From JAUXJB01 sp965226855 (GTDB lineage: Bacteria > Myxococcota_A > UBA9160 > SZUA-336): a stretch of 64,000 bases of DNA. The stretch lies in contig CBDDEE010000027.1 of the NCBI GenBank assembly GCA_965226855.1, positions 1 through 64,000 of the forward strand, given 5' to 3'. Position numbers and translations under genes: made by a program. The first letter of the stretch is position 1. Each line of letters starts with the position of its first letter. Under the pieces are notes generated by a model that searched no databases, had not been told where the DNA came from, and worked only from the letters and a program-made list of their open reading frames with translations. Positions 36,001-44,046 of the stretch are shown here, piece after piece.

Positions 36001-36129
36001 CGCCTCGACGAAGAACAGATGCTCCTCCAGGGTACGGAAGGCGGGCGTGTCAGTGGGGTCAACGGCAAATTGCTCGAGCAGCCGCTGAACGCGCGAGTCG
36101 TCCATGGCCGGCGACGTGTTGGGCTCCAC
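30100..36129 (-). CDS. Giant TPR-repeat protein (2,009 codons before TAG)
   Basis: A very long, alanine/leucine/glutamate/arginine-rich protein made almost entirely of TPR-like helix pairs, e.g. LEELLRHNPEHAEGLASLRR, LGRSEEALRLHAVRVKSL, AEAERRLEEALQLDPSCDLA. No signal peptide, membrane helix or enzymatic domain is visible, so it is probably a cytoplasmic scaffold. The start is a GTG at 36129; an ATG at 36105 (MDDSRVQRLLEQ) is an alternative. It ends in the middle of a repeat at a TAG (30102-30100) after DAALGAATAAA, with the same frame continuing for 568 more codons. It is divergent from ntrY across a 141-base gap. Molecular role is unknown. Confidence 0.82.
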   Translation of the reverse strand: MEPNTSPAMDDSRVQRLLEQFAVDPTDTPAFRTLEEHLFFVEAWQQLAGVYECRISATPDAEPERERLLLRLATVLEERLTDVAGARQRLEELLRHNPEHAEGLASLRRLHTRAGELTTALQLSEIEERLPLRATDRAKVLAEIGSLWNRAGDPTEAERRLEEALQLDPSCDLALAERANRAAELGRSEEALRLHAVRVKSLVGAARCDVLGQMVELLPPTQKDRIRTLLREIVRQFPDRPDPIRRLIELESEDREYERVDELQRALWKTLREPAERVRLGLEASTLQLREAADLGAAFYWADLADEVAPQNVDVQELRARLFRRTGQSENLIATLEKLVRLDAPTQMRLLELAVLQERKERPELAVEWLQLLLDQNPSDAEALQALDRCLVTLGRHGERCELLERRAQDSKSPNEAAALLCELAELCIGPLKDLAAGEDAYRRALERVDHRAAADGLRQLLAKCERFADLARLLDQLARRENKAQIRAELLTELGEIRLRALDDAPGAREAFSRALDADPEARPALHGLRGVAAASGDSGALLEACQREVELEPDPTRQIALLRELVTVSQEAEQLPRARRAAQAWTELEASRESLETLSEIGRKMGDENCERGALEALEAVLADEPEARARVLARLGELALELADPNALGVACHWYREALALAPDEAQRSKLIELYRAGGQLPELVHELRERLEHVDGQEAIPCRSELAEALRQLGDLPAATETLWPVFEDDPGRLEIAEPLEALLREQGRDEQLCVVLGRRLSAERDPVRRRDVAQKLAELLLDGQGRASDAVAVLREVADPSRNEALEALFERSLEASSVKGERESWLRSRTAHAEEPDLIELFLQLSTIQEEDGRRDDAIETARCALRLPAGAALERVQNRLLGLLRGHRSSREQLDLLGELLAETEEPGPRAAFLIERARIQADDLDAPAQAIVELERAQGEAALGATELGVVSNLYARTGAVVQQASALGALAKLTEDREERRRTLLRLAALRLDGPSAALDRNEAEDSLRQVLELDPADGEAFDRLLSLYDEDLRSADVCELLHARLALSGLRTSERSSLALRLATLQMELGQLEAAAETVRAARAAGIDRPALNELLFAALEAGGEVKDSAELSEERARFESGTERARWLKRWLDTHAIDGDSARARLERVDELLADRPRDAELIALRLPLLRELGLLTELAEALEDVVSGRSPLPDGRRGVCLRELLQLYEGPLELPERALEWIEAEADTEPGLRLRGADVARDLGLPAREAALLEPLVHGDGPATPDCVRRIGLALWQSESPEAAEPLLWRALDNDPKDREALEALQSLTEDRSDPVDLLKVLDARFSLESGTTRKTVAHEGLELAAREGQSQLELRWLRRVQFLEPLSTKQKARWLGLEREVGDRPGILLALKALRQTAETPLEVSELLAAEAEIHVECGQLGLAREEYTEAIRTSANPPAAWLQALEAILKSRGHTSERAELLRQLSTHPDLSREEQQVWQESRFAVLTSNPELCEGAAVELHSLAGSSADADPELRIARMGQLLGVYEDLERTSDWCELVAELAPLLPDDERRALQRQAATRLARPLCDIKRATAAWESLLSELPDDAEALEALASLLRRPSGEARLAEILERWADCGAPEPAACWLEAAELRWRELRDASAALADTDRALEIEPALEPAHALRSELCAHLDRVEDEATSLEALIEADPTSSKAAEWWLRLAQIAAREPKGRERAQDAVDRVLELGAAGTTLRTGLRQVLERLGDWSRAAEVLDAEIGAAKAAEKPELLRRLARISWDELRNAEDTAGALGALSDHTPLNPEEHERWAEALASLGSWPETIAQRQAALEAAGERATPRAWLELAQQIIEKLDDLSQACEACDRALALDADDVEALRLRATLATRLDDSMYELEIRERLVDLLVDERAAARSAARAADLVREHTDDSGRAMNLYRLALRRDPSLLTALLGAGELALQMGEWAEAERRLGGACSILPDSELCERLADAALGAATAAA

Positions 36130-36270
36130 GACTAGGGCTCATCGGCAAAAGCGCCTCTTCGCTTGAACCAAAAGTGAGCCAAAGCGAAGACTTTCCGGCG
36201 GCTTATCCCCCATAGGCGCACACAAATGGGGTTGGAACATGGGCCCCGGCTGGGGTAGCGTTCTGCTCGA

Positions 36271-38502
36271 GTGGCAGCATCTGCGACGCCTCCGGATCCG
36301 ACCGTGCGCGGTCTGGCTAGCCTGCCGCCGGCGGAGCGGCGCCGGAGGCGTCGCGATTGGCGCCTCGCGGGCCTGGTCGGAGTCGGTCTGGCAATCATCG
36401 TCGCCGCGGAGCAGAGCCTGCTCACGTCGTCTCGCTCGTTGCCGATTGGCAGCGAGCTGGTCTTCCTGGCGCTCGTTCACCTGAACGTGATCGGGATCGG
36501 CGTTCTCGTGTTCCTCCTGGGTCGGAACATCGTCAAGCTGGTGATCGAGCGTCGTCGCGGGATCATCGGCTCGAAGCTCAACACCAAATTCGTGGTGTCG
36601 GTCGGCTTTGCAGCTGCGCTGTCGTCGATCGCCATGTTTGCGCTCTCCGCGTTCGTGGTCTCGCGCGCCATCAACGTCTGGTTCGAGCTCGAGCTGTCGG
36701 ACGGACTCGATCGATCCCTCGAGGTGGCCGATGCGTATTACTCGGATGCCGAGGATCGTGCGCTCTACTTCGCGCGCCGCATCGCCGCGGAGATCGAGCA
36801 GCGAAGGCTCTTGCGCGAGGACTCACTCGAGGAGCTGCGCGCTTTCGCCGCCGCGAAGCCGAGCGACTACAACCTGGGCGTCGTCGAGGTGTTCAGCGCA
36901 CAGCACGAGGAGCTCGCGACGGCGATTCATCCCGAGGTAGCGGTTGTTGCGTTCGAGGCGCCAGACTCGAGCTTTATCGCGGCAGGCCTCGAAGGTGTCT
37001 CGCGCACGCTGATTCAGGAGGCGGGGCAGGGCGAGCTGATTCGCGCGGTTGTGCCCGTGCACTCCACCTTCAATCGCTCGGACATCGTGGGCGTTGTGGT
37101 CGTCAACCGCTTCGTTCCGCGCACGATCGGTACGCACGTCTCCGCGATCCAGGCGGCCGTCGATGCCTACCGGCGGATGCAACCGAGCGAGGGGACCTTC
37201 CAGGCGAGCATGCTGCTCTTGCTCGCGATGATCACGCTGCTCTCGCTCCTGTTTTCGACGTGGCTCGGGTTTCGACTCGCTAAGCAGGTGACCGATCCGA
37301 TTCAACGGCTTGCCGCGGCGACCGCGGAGGTCGCGGCGGGGAACCTCGACGTTCGTCTTGATCCCAGCGGCGGCGACGAGCTAGCGCAGCTCATGGGCTC
37401 GTTCAACCGGATGGCCACGGACCTCTCCTTCAGCCGCGAGGACCTCGAGCGCCGTCGCGCCCAGATGGAGATCATCCTTCGCAGCGTCGCTGCGGGAGTG
37501 CTATCGCTCGATTCTGACGGTGTGGTCCTTACCATCAACCCCTCGGCGATCCGACTGCTCGCAATCGCCCGCAACGACTCGGTGGGCTGCAAAATCGGGG
37601 AGCTGATCGAGGGGGAGGCCCTGGACACGCTGAGCAGCCTGCAGCGGCGGCTCGGCGCGGGCGCCCTCGAAACCGTGCGCAAGCAGCTCTCGATCATGGT
37701 GGGCGACGAGCTGCGGACGTTGAACTGGACGGTGTCGCGGCTCGACCTCGAAGGCGCGGCCGCCGGCTTCGTCGTGGTGATCGACGACGTATCCGAGATC
37801 CTCAAGGTGCAGCGTATGGCCGCGTGGCGTGAGATCGCGCGACGCATCGCTCACGAGATCAAGAATCCGCTCACGCCCATCCAGCTCTCCGCGCAACGCC
37901 TGCGCCGCAAGCTGGCTGGCACGCTCGCGGACTCCGAATCCGAGAAGCTACTCGCCCAGTGCACCGACGCGATTACCAGCGAGGTGGGCGCGATGAAGAA
38001 CCTGCTCGCCGAGTTCTCGAACTTTGCGCGCCTGCCTGCGACCGATCCCTCGCCGACCGATTTGAACCAGCTTGTCGTGGAGACTGTGTCGATGTACCAG
38101 GGCCGAAGCTCGATCCGCTTCGAGACCGACCTGGCCGAGGCATTGCCGCCCTTCGATCTCGACCGCGAGCAGATCAAGCGCGTGATCCTGAACTTGGTCG
38201 ACAACGCCATCGCGGCCATTGACGAGGCAGATGGCGGAGAGCGCGTCATCGCAGTGTCGACACGAGTAGACGGTGCGCTGGGGACGGTCCAGCTCGAGGT
38301 CGCGGACACGGGCTGCGGCGTCGCGGCCGAGAACCGCACTCACCTCTTTGAGCCCTACTACTCCACGAAGAGTCGGGGCTCGGGTCTCGGCCTCGCCATC
38401 GTCAGCCGCATCGTCTCCGACCATTCCGGCACGATACGCGTGCGCTCGAACCAGCCCCGCGGTCTGCGAGTGCTGGTCGAGCTGCCGCTCGTTCGGAGCT
38501 GA
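36271..38502 (+). CDS. ntrY: NtrY-type sensor histidine kinase
   Basis: A 743-residue membrane kinase. Helices lie at about residues 30-47, 60-88, 105-130 and 310-335, with a periplasmic sensor region between the last two. A HAMP domain follows (LAKQVTDPIQRLAAATAEVA), then a PAS domain (RSVAAGVLSLDSDGVVLTIN), the phosphoacceptor motif RIAHEIKNPLTPIQLSAQRL, and ATPase boxes LNLVDNAIAAID, VADTGCGVA and SRGSGLGLAIV. This order is that of NtrY kinases controlling nitrogen metabolism or envelope functions. The start is a GTG at 36271. The response regulator follows after 5 bases. Confidence 0.92.
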   Translation: MAASATPPDPTVRGLASLPPAERRRRRRDWRLAGLVGVGLAIIVAAEQSLLTSSRSLPIGSELVFLALVHLNVIGIGVLVFLLGRNIVKLVIERRRGIIGSKLNTKFVVSVGFAAALSSIAMFALSAFVVSRAINVWFELELSDGLDRSLEVADAYYSDAEDRALYFARRIAAEIEQRRLLREDSLEELRAFAAAKPSDYNLGVVEVFSAQHEELATAIHPEVAVVAFEAPDSSFIAAGLEGVSRTLIQEAGQGELIRAVVPVHSTFNRSDIVGVVVVNRFVPRTIGTHVSAIQAAVDAYRRMQPSEGTFQASMLLLLAMITLLSLLFSTWLGFRLAKQVTDPIQRLAAATAEVAAGNLDVRLDPSGGDELAQLMGSFNRMATDLSFSREDLERRRAQMEIILRSVAAGVLSLDSDGVVLTINPSAIRLLAIARNDSVGCKIGELIEGEALDTLSSLQRRLGAGALETVRKQLSIMVGDELRTLNWTVSRLDLEGAAAGFVVVIDDVSEILKVQRMAAWREIARRIAHEIKNPLTPIQLSAQRLRRKLAGTLADSESEKLLAQCTDAITSEVGAMKNLLAEFSNFARLPATDPSPTDLNQLVVETVSMYQGRSSIRFETDLAEALPPFDLDREQIKRVILNLVDNAIAAIDEADGGERVIAVSTRVDGALGTVQLEVADTGCGVAAENRTHLFEPYYSTKSRGSGLGLAIVSRIVSDHSGTIRVRSNQPRGLRVLVELPLVRS

Positions 38503-38507
38503 GCGCA

Positions 38508-39875
38508 GTGAACAGGGTACTGGTCGTGGACGACGAGGAGGGAATTCGCCGCGCCGTCAGCGATATCCTCGCGGACGAGGGGTACACGGCGCTGGACGCT
38601 TCGGACGGCGCGGGCGCGTTGGCGCAGATCGAGTCGAATCTCCCGGATCTCGTGCTGCTCGACGTCGCCATGCCAGGTCGCGACGGGGTCGACGTTCTCG
38701 GGGAGCTGCGTCAGCGCTTCCCGACGCTGCCAGTGGTGATGATGTCGGGACACGGCACCATCGAGACTGCGGTTCGCGCCACCAAGCTCGGCGCCTACGA
38801 CTTTCTCGAGAAGCCGCTGTCTTACGACAAGCTGTTGCTCTGCATCGACCACGCGCTCGAGCGTACGCGGCTTGCGCTCGAGAACCGCGAGCTGCGGGGC
38901 GCAGTCTACGAAACAAACGAGATTATCGGCGACTGCGAGATCATGAATGCCCTCAAGGAGCAGATCGCTATCGCCGCTCCGACTGACGGCTGGATCTTGA
39001 TCACCGGGGAGAACGGCACCGGAAAGGAGCTCGTTGCGAGTCAGATCCACCTCCGCTCCAAGCGTGCCGAGCGCGCCTTCGTCGCGGTGAACTCAGCTGC
39101 CATCCCCGAGGAGCTGATCGAGAGCGAGCTCTTCGGCTACGAGAAGGGAGCCTTCACGGGCGCGCTACAGACGAAGCGAGGCCGCTTCGAGCTGGCCGAC
39201 TGCGGCACAATCTTCTTCGACGAGATAGGAGACATGAGCCTGATGACGCAGGCCAAGATCCTGCGCATCCTCGAAGAGCACCGCTTCGAGCGGGTGGGGG
39301 GGACCGCACAGATCGAGGTCAACGTACGCGTGATCGCCGCGACCAACAAAGACCTGCCACACGAGATGGCTGAGGGACGCTTTCGCGAAGACCTGTTCTA
39401 TCGGCTAAACGTGATCCCGTTTCGCGTGCCCGCCCTGCGTGAGCGCCCAGACGACATCCCGCAGCTCACCGAGCGCTTCCTGGCGCGCTTCTCGGCAGAG
39501 TCGGGGAGCGCTCGCAAGCGGATTTTGCCCGCGGCTCTCGAGAAGCTCGTTGCCTACCCCTGGCCAGGAAACGTGCGCGAGCTCAAGAACATCGTCGAGC
39601 GTCTGGTCCTCATGACACCGGGCGAGGTCATCGAGGTCGAGCACCTGCCCGCCCATCTTCTCGTGGCGCCGCGCGAGGCCCCCCGCCGACTTCCGTCCGA
39701 GCGCCTGTCCGAAGCGCGCCAGGCCTTCGAGCGGGACTATCTGCTCGAGAAGCTGCGCGCGAACGGCTGGAACATCTCGCGCACTGCCCAGGTGGTGGGC
39801 CTGGCTCGAGAGAGCCTCTCGCGCAAGCTGCGAAGCCTGGGTGTCGAGGTCGAGAAGCGTCGAGATGGAGTGTGA
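38508..39875 (+). CDS. ntrX: NtrX-type sigma54-dependent response regulator
   Basis: A 455-residue regulator with three domains: a receiver with VLVVDDEEGIRR and the phosphoaspartate in LVLLDVAMPG (residues 1-120), an AAA+ domain with Walker A GENGTGKE, the sigma54-contact motif GAFTGA and FFDEIGDM (about 140-380), and a Fis-type helix-turn-helix (NISRTAQVVGLARESLSRKL) at the end. It should activate sigma54 promoters when phosphorylated by the adjacent NtrY-like kinase. The start is GTG at 38508. It overlaps the next gene by 11 bases. Confidence 0.93.
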   Translation: MNRVLVVDDEEGIRRAVSDILADEGYTALDASDGAGALAQIESNLPDLVLLDVAMPGRDGVDVLGELRQRFPTLPVVMMSGHGTIETAVRATKLGAYDFLEKPLSYDKLLLCIDHALERTRLALENRELRGAVYETNEIIGDCEIMNALKEQIAIAAPTDGWILITGENGTGKELVASQIHLRSKRAERAFVAVNSAAIPEELIESELFGYEKGAFTGALQTKRGRFELADCGTIFFDEIGDMSLMTQAKILRILEEHRFERVGGTAQIEVNVRVIAATNKDLPHEMAEGRFREDLFYRLNVIPFRVPALRERPDDIPQLTERFLARFSAESGSARKRILPAALEKLVAYPWPGNVRELKNIVERLVLMTPGEVIEVEHLPAHLLVAPREAPRRLPSERLSEARQAFERDYLLEKLRANGWNISRTAQVVGLARESLSRKLRSLGVEVEKRRDGV

Positions 39876-40305
39876 CCTCGCTCCGGCAAGTCCCGAGGAT
39901 GCGCCGGCCCTTGCGCGCCTGGCGGCTCGAACCCTCTCGGAGGCCTGGTCCGAGGTCGGGCTGCGTGAGGCGCTCGAGCAGGGCGGCTGCCGTGCCCTGG
40001 CCGCCCGCGACGCCGGAGGCAATGTGCGCGGCTTCGTCCTGGGGCGACACCTGCTCACGGAGAGTCAGATCCTGTTGGTGGTGGTAGAGCCCAGGTGGCA
40101 GGGTCATGGACTGGGCCGACGCATGCTCGAGGACTACCTCGCTCGGGCAAGGAGCGAGGGCGCGATCACAGCGACGCTCGAGGTCCGCTCGTCCAACCGG
40201 GGCGCCCAGGCCGTTTACGAGAGGCTCGGCTTCGTGACCCAGGGCCAACGTCCTGGCTTCTACGCTGACGGCGAGGATGCCCTGCTCATGGGGGTGGGGT
40301 TGTGA
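39865..40305 (+). CDS. rimI: RimI-like GNAT N-acetyltransferase
   Basis: A 146-residue acetyltransferase of the RimI type, which acetylates N-termini of ribosomal or other proteins using acetyl-CoA. Motif A appears as LLVVVEPRWQGHGLGRRMLEDYL and motif B as LEVRSSNRGAQAVYERLGFVTQGQRPGFY, both close to RimI consensus. The ATG at 39865 lies inside the end of ntrX. The exact substrate is not certain from sequence. Its stop overlaps the start of pyrK. Confidence 0.85.
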   Translation: MECDLAPASPEDAPALARLAARTLSEAWSEVGLREALEQGGCRALAARDAGGNVRGFVLGRHLLTESQILLVVVEPRWQGHGLGRRMLEDYLARARSEGAITATLEVRSSNRGAQAVYERLGFVTQGQRPGFYADGEDALLMGVGL

Positions 40306-41042
40306 TGCGGGGGATCGGACGTGTCCTGCGCGCGGGTTCGCACGAAGTGGCCCTCCGGGTGCCGGGCTGGCCAGGCCATCGACCCGGCCAGTTCGCCATG
40401 CTTCAGCTCGACCCCGAAGGGCTGCATCGGGATCCGTTGCTACCGCGTCCCATGGCAATTTACAGCTGTTCGGGCGAGAACCTCGAGTTTCGCTTCAAGA
40501 TCGTGGGACGCGGTACGGCGTTGCTGGCGGGGCTTCCTGTCGGAGCACCTGTCGGCGTCCTGGGGCCGCTCGGGAACGGCTTCGACAGGCCGGCTGGGGT
40601 TCCCGTTCTCGTTGGAGGGGGAACGGGTATTGCCTCGCTCTACGAGCTTGCCTCCTCGGTCCCCGCGGGAAGCACGGTTGCCCTCGGTGCCGGGACGGAG
40701 GCCGACCTCCTCGGCCTGGCTGACTTCCGCGCCCTGCCGGTGGAGCTGCGGCTGGCGACCGAGGACGGATCCGCGGGCAGCGCCGGGCTCGTGACCGAGC
40801 TGCTCGACTTCGGCGCCGAGCATGAGGTGCTGGCCTGCGGCCCCCTCCCAATGCTGCGGCGCGTCCACGCTCTCGCCGTTGCCGCTGGCGCGCGCTGCCA
40901 GGTCTCGCTCGAGAGCAACATGGCTTGCGGCTTCGGCGTCTGTCTCGGCTGCGCCGTGAGAACCAGGCAGGGCTTCCGCTATATCTGCAGCCACGGACCG
41001 ATCTTCGACGCCGCGCAGCTGGACTGGAACGCGGCCGCGTGA
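40305..41042 (+). CDS. pyrK: Dihydroorotate dehydrogenase electron-transfer subunit PyrK
   Basis: A 245-residue FAD and [2Fe-2S] protein carrying electrons from class 1B dihydroorotate dehydrogenase to NAD+. The FAD part shows PGQFAMLQLD and LLPRPMAIYS, the nucleotide part VLVGGGTGIASLYELA and ACGPLPMLR, and the cluster cysteines are in SNMACGFGVCLGCAVR and YICSHGPIF. It starts at ATG 40305 overlapping the rimI stop (a GTG one codon earlier is equally possible) and overlaps pyrD by GTGA, as expected for a two-subunit enzyme. Confidence 0.93.
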   Translation: MRGIGRVLRAGSHEVALRVPGWPGHRPGQFAMLQLDPEGLHRDPLLPRPMAIYSCSGENLEFRFKIVGRGTALLAGLPVGAPVGVLGPLGNGFDRPAGVPVLVGGGTGIASLYELASSVPAGSTVALGAGTEADLLGLADFRALPVELRLATEDGSAGSAGLVTELLDFGAEHEVLACGPLPMLRRVHALAVAAGARCQVSLESNMACGFGVCLGCAVRTRQGFRYICSHGPIFDAAQLDWNAAA

Positions 41043-41962
41043 GCGACACGGACCTGCGCGCGACCCTGGCAGGGGTGGAGCTCGCGAATCCGGTCCTCCT
41101 CGCGAGCGGGACCTGCGGCTACGGCGCTGAGCTCGAGCCCTTCCTCGACCTCACCGAGCTAGGCGGCATCGTGGCGAAGTCCCTGACGCTCGAGCCCCGG
41201 GAGGGAAACGAGCCACCGCGGATCACCGAGACCCCCGCCGGCCTCTTGAACGCGATCAGCCTCGAGAACATAGGCGTCGATGCCTTCCTGCGTGACAGGC
41301 TTCCCGCACTTCCCCCACAGCTGGTCGTGATCGCGAGCTGCTTCGAGACGGAGATCGAACGCTACGCAGAAGTGTGCAAGCGCCTCGATGGGGCGACGGG
41401 AGTGCGAGCGCTCGAGCTCAACGCCAGCTGCCCGCACGTGAAGGCGGGCGGGATCGAGTTCGGGCAGGACCCCGCCGTGCTCGGCGCACTGGTGCGAGCC
41501 TGCCGGAGCGCGACCCGGCTTCCCCTGCTGGTGAAGCTCTCACCGAACGTCACCTCGATCGCGGAGATGGCCCGCGTCTGCCAGGAAGAGGGCGCTGACG
41601 GCGTCTCGCTGATCAACGCCGTCCAGGCTATGGCGGTCGATGTGCACACCCGCCGGCCGACCCTGCGGAACGTGCTCGGGGGCCTTTCTGGGCCTGCGAT
41701 CCTGCCCATCGCGCTCCGGATGGTGTACCAGGTGGCTCAGGCGGTCCAGATCCCGATCTGCGGCATCGGCGGAATCTCCAGCGGCGAGGACGCGGTCGCC
41801 TTCTTGCTTTGCGGGGCCTCCGCCGTCCAGGTCGGCACGATCACCTATACGAATCCGCGCGCCGCCCTCGAGATCCGCGACGGTCTCGACGCCTACTGTC
41901 GCCAAAACGGCGTCCCGCGTGCGAGTGACCTGGTGGGGGCCCTCGAGAGCTTTCCGGCCTGA
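41039..41962 (+). CDS. pyrD: Dihydroorotate dehydrogenase, class 1B catalytic subunit
   Basis: A 307-residue FMN enzyme oxidising dihydroorotate to orotate in pyrimidine synthesis. It has NPVLLASGTCGYG, VAKSLTLEPREGNEPPRI, the active-site cysteine in ELNASCPH, VKLSPNVTSI, and the FMN phosphate loops GGLSGPAILPIALR and CGIGGISSGEDAV. Presence of pyrK beside it supports the NAD-linked 1B class. GTG start at 41039 overlaps the pyrK stop; the frame is open upstream but that part lies within pyrK. Last gene of the ntrY-ntrX-rimI-pyrK-pyrD run. Confidence 0.94.
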   Translation: MSDTDLRATLAGVELANPVLLASGTCGYGAELEPFLDLTELGGIVAKSLTLEPREGNEPPRITETPAGLLNAISLENIGVDAFLRDRLPALPPQLVVIASCFETEIERYAEVCKRLDGATGVRALELNASCPHVKAGGIEFGQDPAVLGALVRACRSATRLPLLVKLSPNVTSIAEMARVCQEEGADGVSLINAVQAMAVDVHTRRPTLRNVLGGLSGPAILPIALRMVYQVAQAVQIPICGIGGISSGEDAVAFLLCGASAVQVGTITYTNPRAALEIRDGLDAYCRQNGVPRASDLVGALESFPA

Positions 41963-42064
41963 CCGGCCGGGCGACAATTCGCCCCTAGAATCAAGTACCT
42001 AGAGTTGCTAGTCGGGGCGGATTTTGATACCTCTGCCTCGTCCAGTCGGCCTGGGAACTCTTGG

Positions 42065-42092
42065 AAAGTGGGCGGTCCGTCCGCTTTTTTTT
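42065..42092 (+). terminator. Hairpin with T8 run upstream of rimP
   Basis: AAAGTGG (42065-42071) can pair with CCGCTTT (42081-42087) including one G-U pair, followed by a run of eight T ending at 42092. It lies 55 bases before the rimP start. It may end the pyrD transcript or act as an attenuator in the rimP-nusA-infB leader; similar T-tailed hairpins are found before rimP in many proteobacteria. Confidence 0.6.
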
Positions 42093-42147
42093 GTGCTCTC
42101 GGGCGGCTTTGCGAAGTGCGAGACAAGAGGAGCCGAGCCATCCATCG

Positions 42148-42639
42148 ATGTACCGAGACATCCCGCCTGATCTCCTGCGGGTCGTCGAGCCGGTCGTGAC
42201 TGCGAACGGCCTCGAGCTCGTAGATGCGAGCCTCAAGCAGGGTCGCGGGACCGCGCATCTGCTGATCGTTCTCGACACGCCGTCTGGGGACGGACGCGTG
42301 TCCGTGGACGAGTGTGCCGCGGTCTCGCGCGAGGTTGCCCACGGGCTCGATGCGGAGGATCTGGTGGCGGGTTCGTACACGCTCGAGGTGACCTCGCCCG
42401 GGGTCGACCGGACGTTGGGCCGTGAAGTGGATTTCGAACGCGTTGTGGGACGCGAGCTCCGGCTCGAGACGCGCGAGCGCCTGGCGGGGCGCAGGCGCTT
42501 TCGAGGCGAGCTCTTGGCCTTCGAGCGTGGTGAGGCGAGTCTGCGCACCGAGGCCGGGGATCTCTCGATTCCCTTCGTCGAGATCAAGCGGGCGACGGCC
42601 TTCTATCCGCGCGACTCGAAGGGGCCGGCGAAAGGATAA
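42148..42639 (+). CDS. rimP: Ribosome maturation factor RimP
   Basis: A 163-residue factor for 30S assembly. It begins MYRDIPPDLLRVVEPVVTAN with GLELVDASL, and has YTLEVTSPGVDRTLG, the RimP signature, in the middle and a small SH3-like C-terminal domain. The ATG at 42148 was chosen on homology; the frame extends upstream through the terminator hairpin, which is unlikely to be coding. It begins the conserved rimP-nusA-infB order and ends 3 bases before nusA. Confidence 0.93.
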   Translation: MYRDIPPDLLRVVEPVVTANGLELVDASLKQGRGTAHLLIVLDTPSGDGRVSVDECAAVSREVAHGLDAEDLVAGSYTLEVTSPGVDRTLGREVDFERVVGRELRLETRERLAGRRRFRGELLAFERGEASLRTEAGDLSIPFVEIKRATAFYPRDSKGPAKG

Positions 42640-42642
42640 GCG

Positions 42643-44016
42643 ATGGAGCTCGACCTCAGCCGCATCATCGATCAGGTAGTAAAGGACAAGGGGATCAGCC
42701 GCGAGGTGGTGATCGACACCCTCGAGAAGGCGCTCGTCACCGCAGCGCGGCGCAAGTACGGAGCCGAATGCGAGATCGAGGCGCAGTTCAACATCGAATC
42801 CGGTGAGATCGAGCTGTTCGAGTTCAAGACGGTTGTCGAGGGTGCACCCCCGAACGACGGGGAGATCTCCATCGAGGACGCGCGCTCGCACGACCCCGAG
42901 GTGGAGGTCGCCGACCAGATCGGCGTCAAGCTCGACACGGCGGAGTTCGGACGGATCGCTGCCCAGACTGCCAAGCAGGTCATCATTCAGGAGGTGCGCG
43001 GCGCCGAACGCGAGATGGTCTACGAAGAGTACAAGGACCGCAAAGGCGAGATCGCACACGGCATCGTGCGGCGCATCGAGAAGGGAAACCTGATCGTCGA
43101 TCTCGGTCGCGCCGAGGCGATCGTGCCGCGCAAGGAGCAGGTGCCCCGCGAGATGTTCCGGATCAACGAGAGGATCCGGGCTTACGTCCTCGATGTGCTG
43201 CGCGAGTCGAAGGGTCCGCAGATCGTGCTGTCCCGCTCCTGCACGGAATTCCTGATCAAGCTCTTCGAGCAGGAGGTGCCCGAGATCTACGAGAAGATCG
43301 TCAGCATCGAGGCGGCGGCGCGCGAGCCCGGAGCCCGCGCGAAGATCGCGGTCGTGTCAAGAGACAAGGACGTCGACCCGGTGGGCGCCTGCGTGGGCAT
43401 GCGCGGCAGCCGGGTACAGGCCGTCGTCCAAGAGTTGCGTGGGGAGAAGATCGACATCGTTCCGTATAGCGCCGATCCCGTGAAATACGTCGTCTCGTCG
43501 CTCTCGCCTGCGCAGGTCGTGCGGGTGATGGTCGACGACGAGAACCGCACGATGGAGGTGGTGGTTCCGGATGACCAGCTCTCCCTCGCGATCGGCAAGA
43601 AGGGTGGCAACGTTCGCCTGGGCGTTCAGCTGACGCGCTGGAAGATCGACATCAAGAGCGAGTCCTACATGCGTGAGGTCGAGCAGGACCTCGCACGCGC
43701 ACTGGGAGTCGTCGAGGGGGCCGGAGAGTACGAGGCGAAGGTGCTGATGGACAACGGCATCTCGAGCCTCGGAGAGCTGGCTGCGGCGGAGGTCGAGCTC
43801 CTAATCTCCATCCCGGGTATCTCCGAGGAGGGCGCAGCAGCGATAAAGGAAGAGGCACAGAGGCTCAACGTCGAGAAGCTCGAACGCGAGGCTGCGGCCG
43901 CAGCGGAGGCGGAGGCGCTGCGAGCGCAGGAGGAGGGTGGCCTCGCGGGGACGACCTCCCGCACGTCGACTTTACCCAGCGCGGCGACTAGGGAGGACGG
44001 TCCCCCCGGCGGCTAG
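42643..44016 (+). CDS. nusA: Transcription termination/antitermination factor NusA
   Basis: A 457-residue RNA polymerase-binding protein. It has the N-terminal domain (MELDLSRIIDQVVKDKGISR), an S1 domain (KGEIAHGIVRRIEKGNLIVD), two KH domains (GACVGMRGSRVQAVVQELRG and SLAIGKKGGNVRLGVQL), and one short helix-hairpin-helix region (LISIPGISEEGAAAIKEEA). The last 60 residues are low complexity. The usual ylxR gene between nusA and infB is absent. Confidence 0.95.
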   Translation: MELDLSRIIDQVVKDKGISREVVIDTLEKALVTAARRKYGAECEIEAQFNIESGEIELFEFKTVVEGAPPNDGEISIEDARSHDPEVEVADQIGVKLDTAEFGRIAAQTAKQVIIQEVRGAEREMVYEEYKDRKGEIAHGIVRRIEKGNLIVDLGRAEAIVPRKEQVPREMFRINERIRAYVLDVLRESKGPQIVLSRSCTEFLIKLFEQEVPEIYEKIVSIEAAAREPGARAKIAVVSRDKDVDPVGACVGMRGSRVQAVVQELRGEKIDIVPYSADPVKYVVSSLSPAQVVRVMVDDENRTMEVVVPDDQLSLAIGKKGGNVRLGVQLTRWKIDIKSESYMREVEQDLARALGVVEGAGEYEAKVLMDNGISSLGELAAAEVELLISIPGISEEGAAAIKEEAQRLNVEKLEREAAAAAEAEALRAQEEGGLAGTTSRTSTLPSAATREDGPPGG

Positions 44017-44046
44017 CCTGCCTGGCTACCTGCGAGGGGCGTGAGC

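Noticed and set aside
36265..36290. TGGCAGCATCTGC as a possible sigma54 promoter before ntrY.
   Set aside because: The GG-to-GC spacing is two bases too short and it overlaps the coding start.
42061..42147. An in-frame N-terminal extension of RimP.
   Set aside because: It would run through a T8-tailed hairpin and has no resemblance to RimP.
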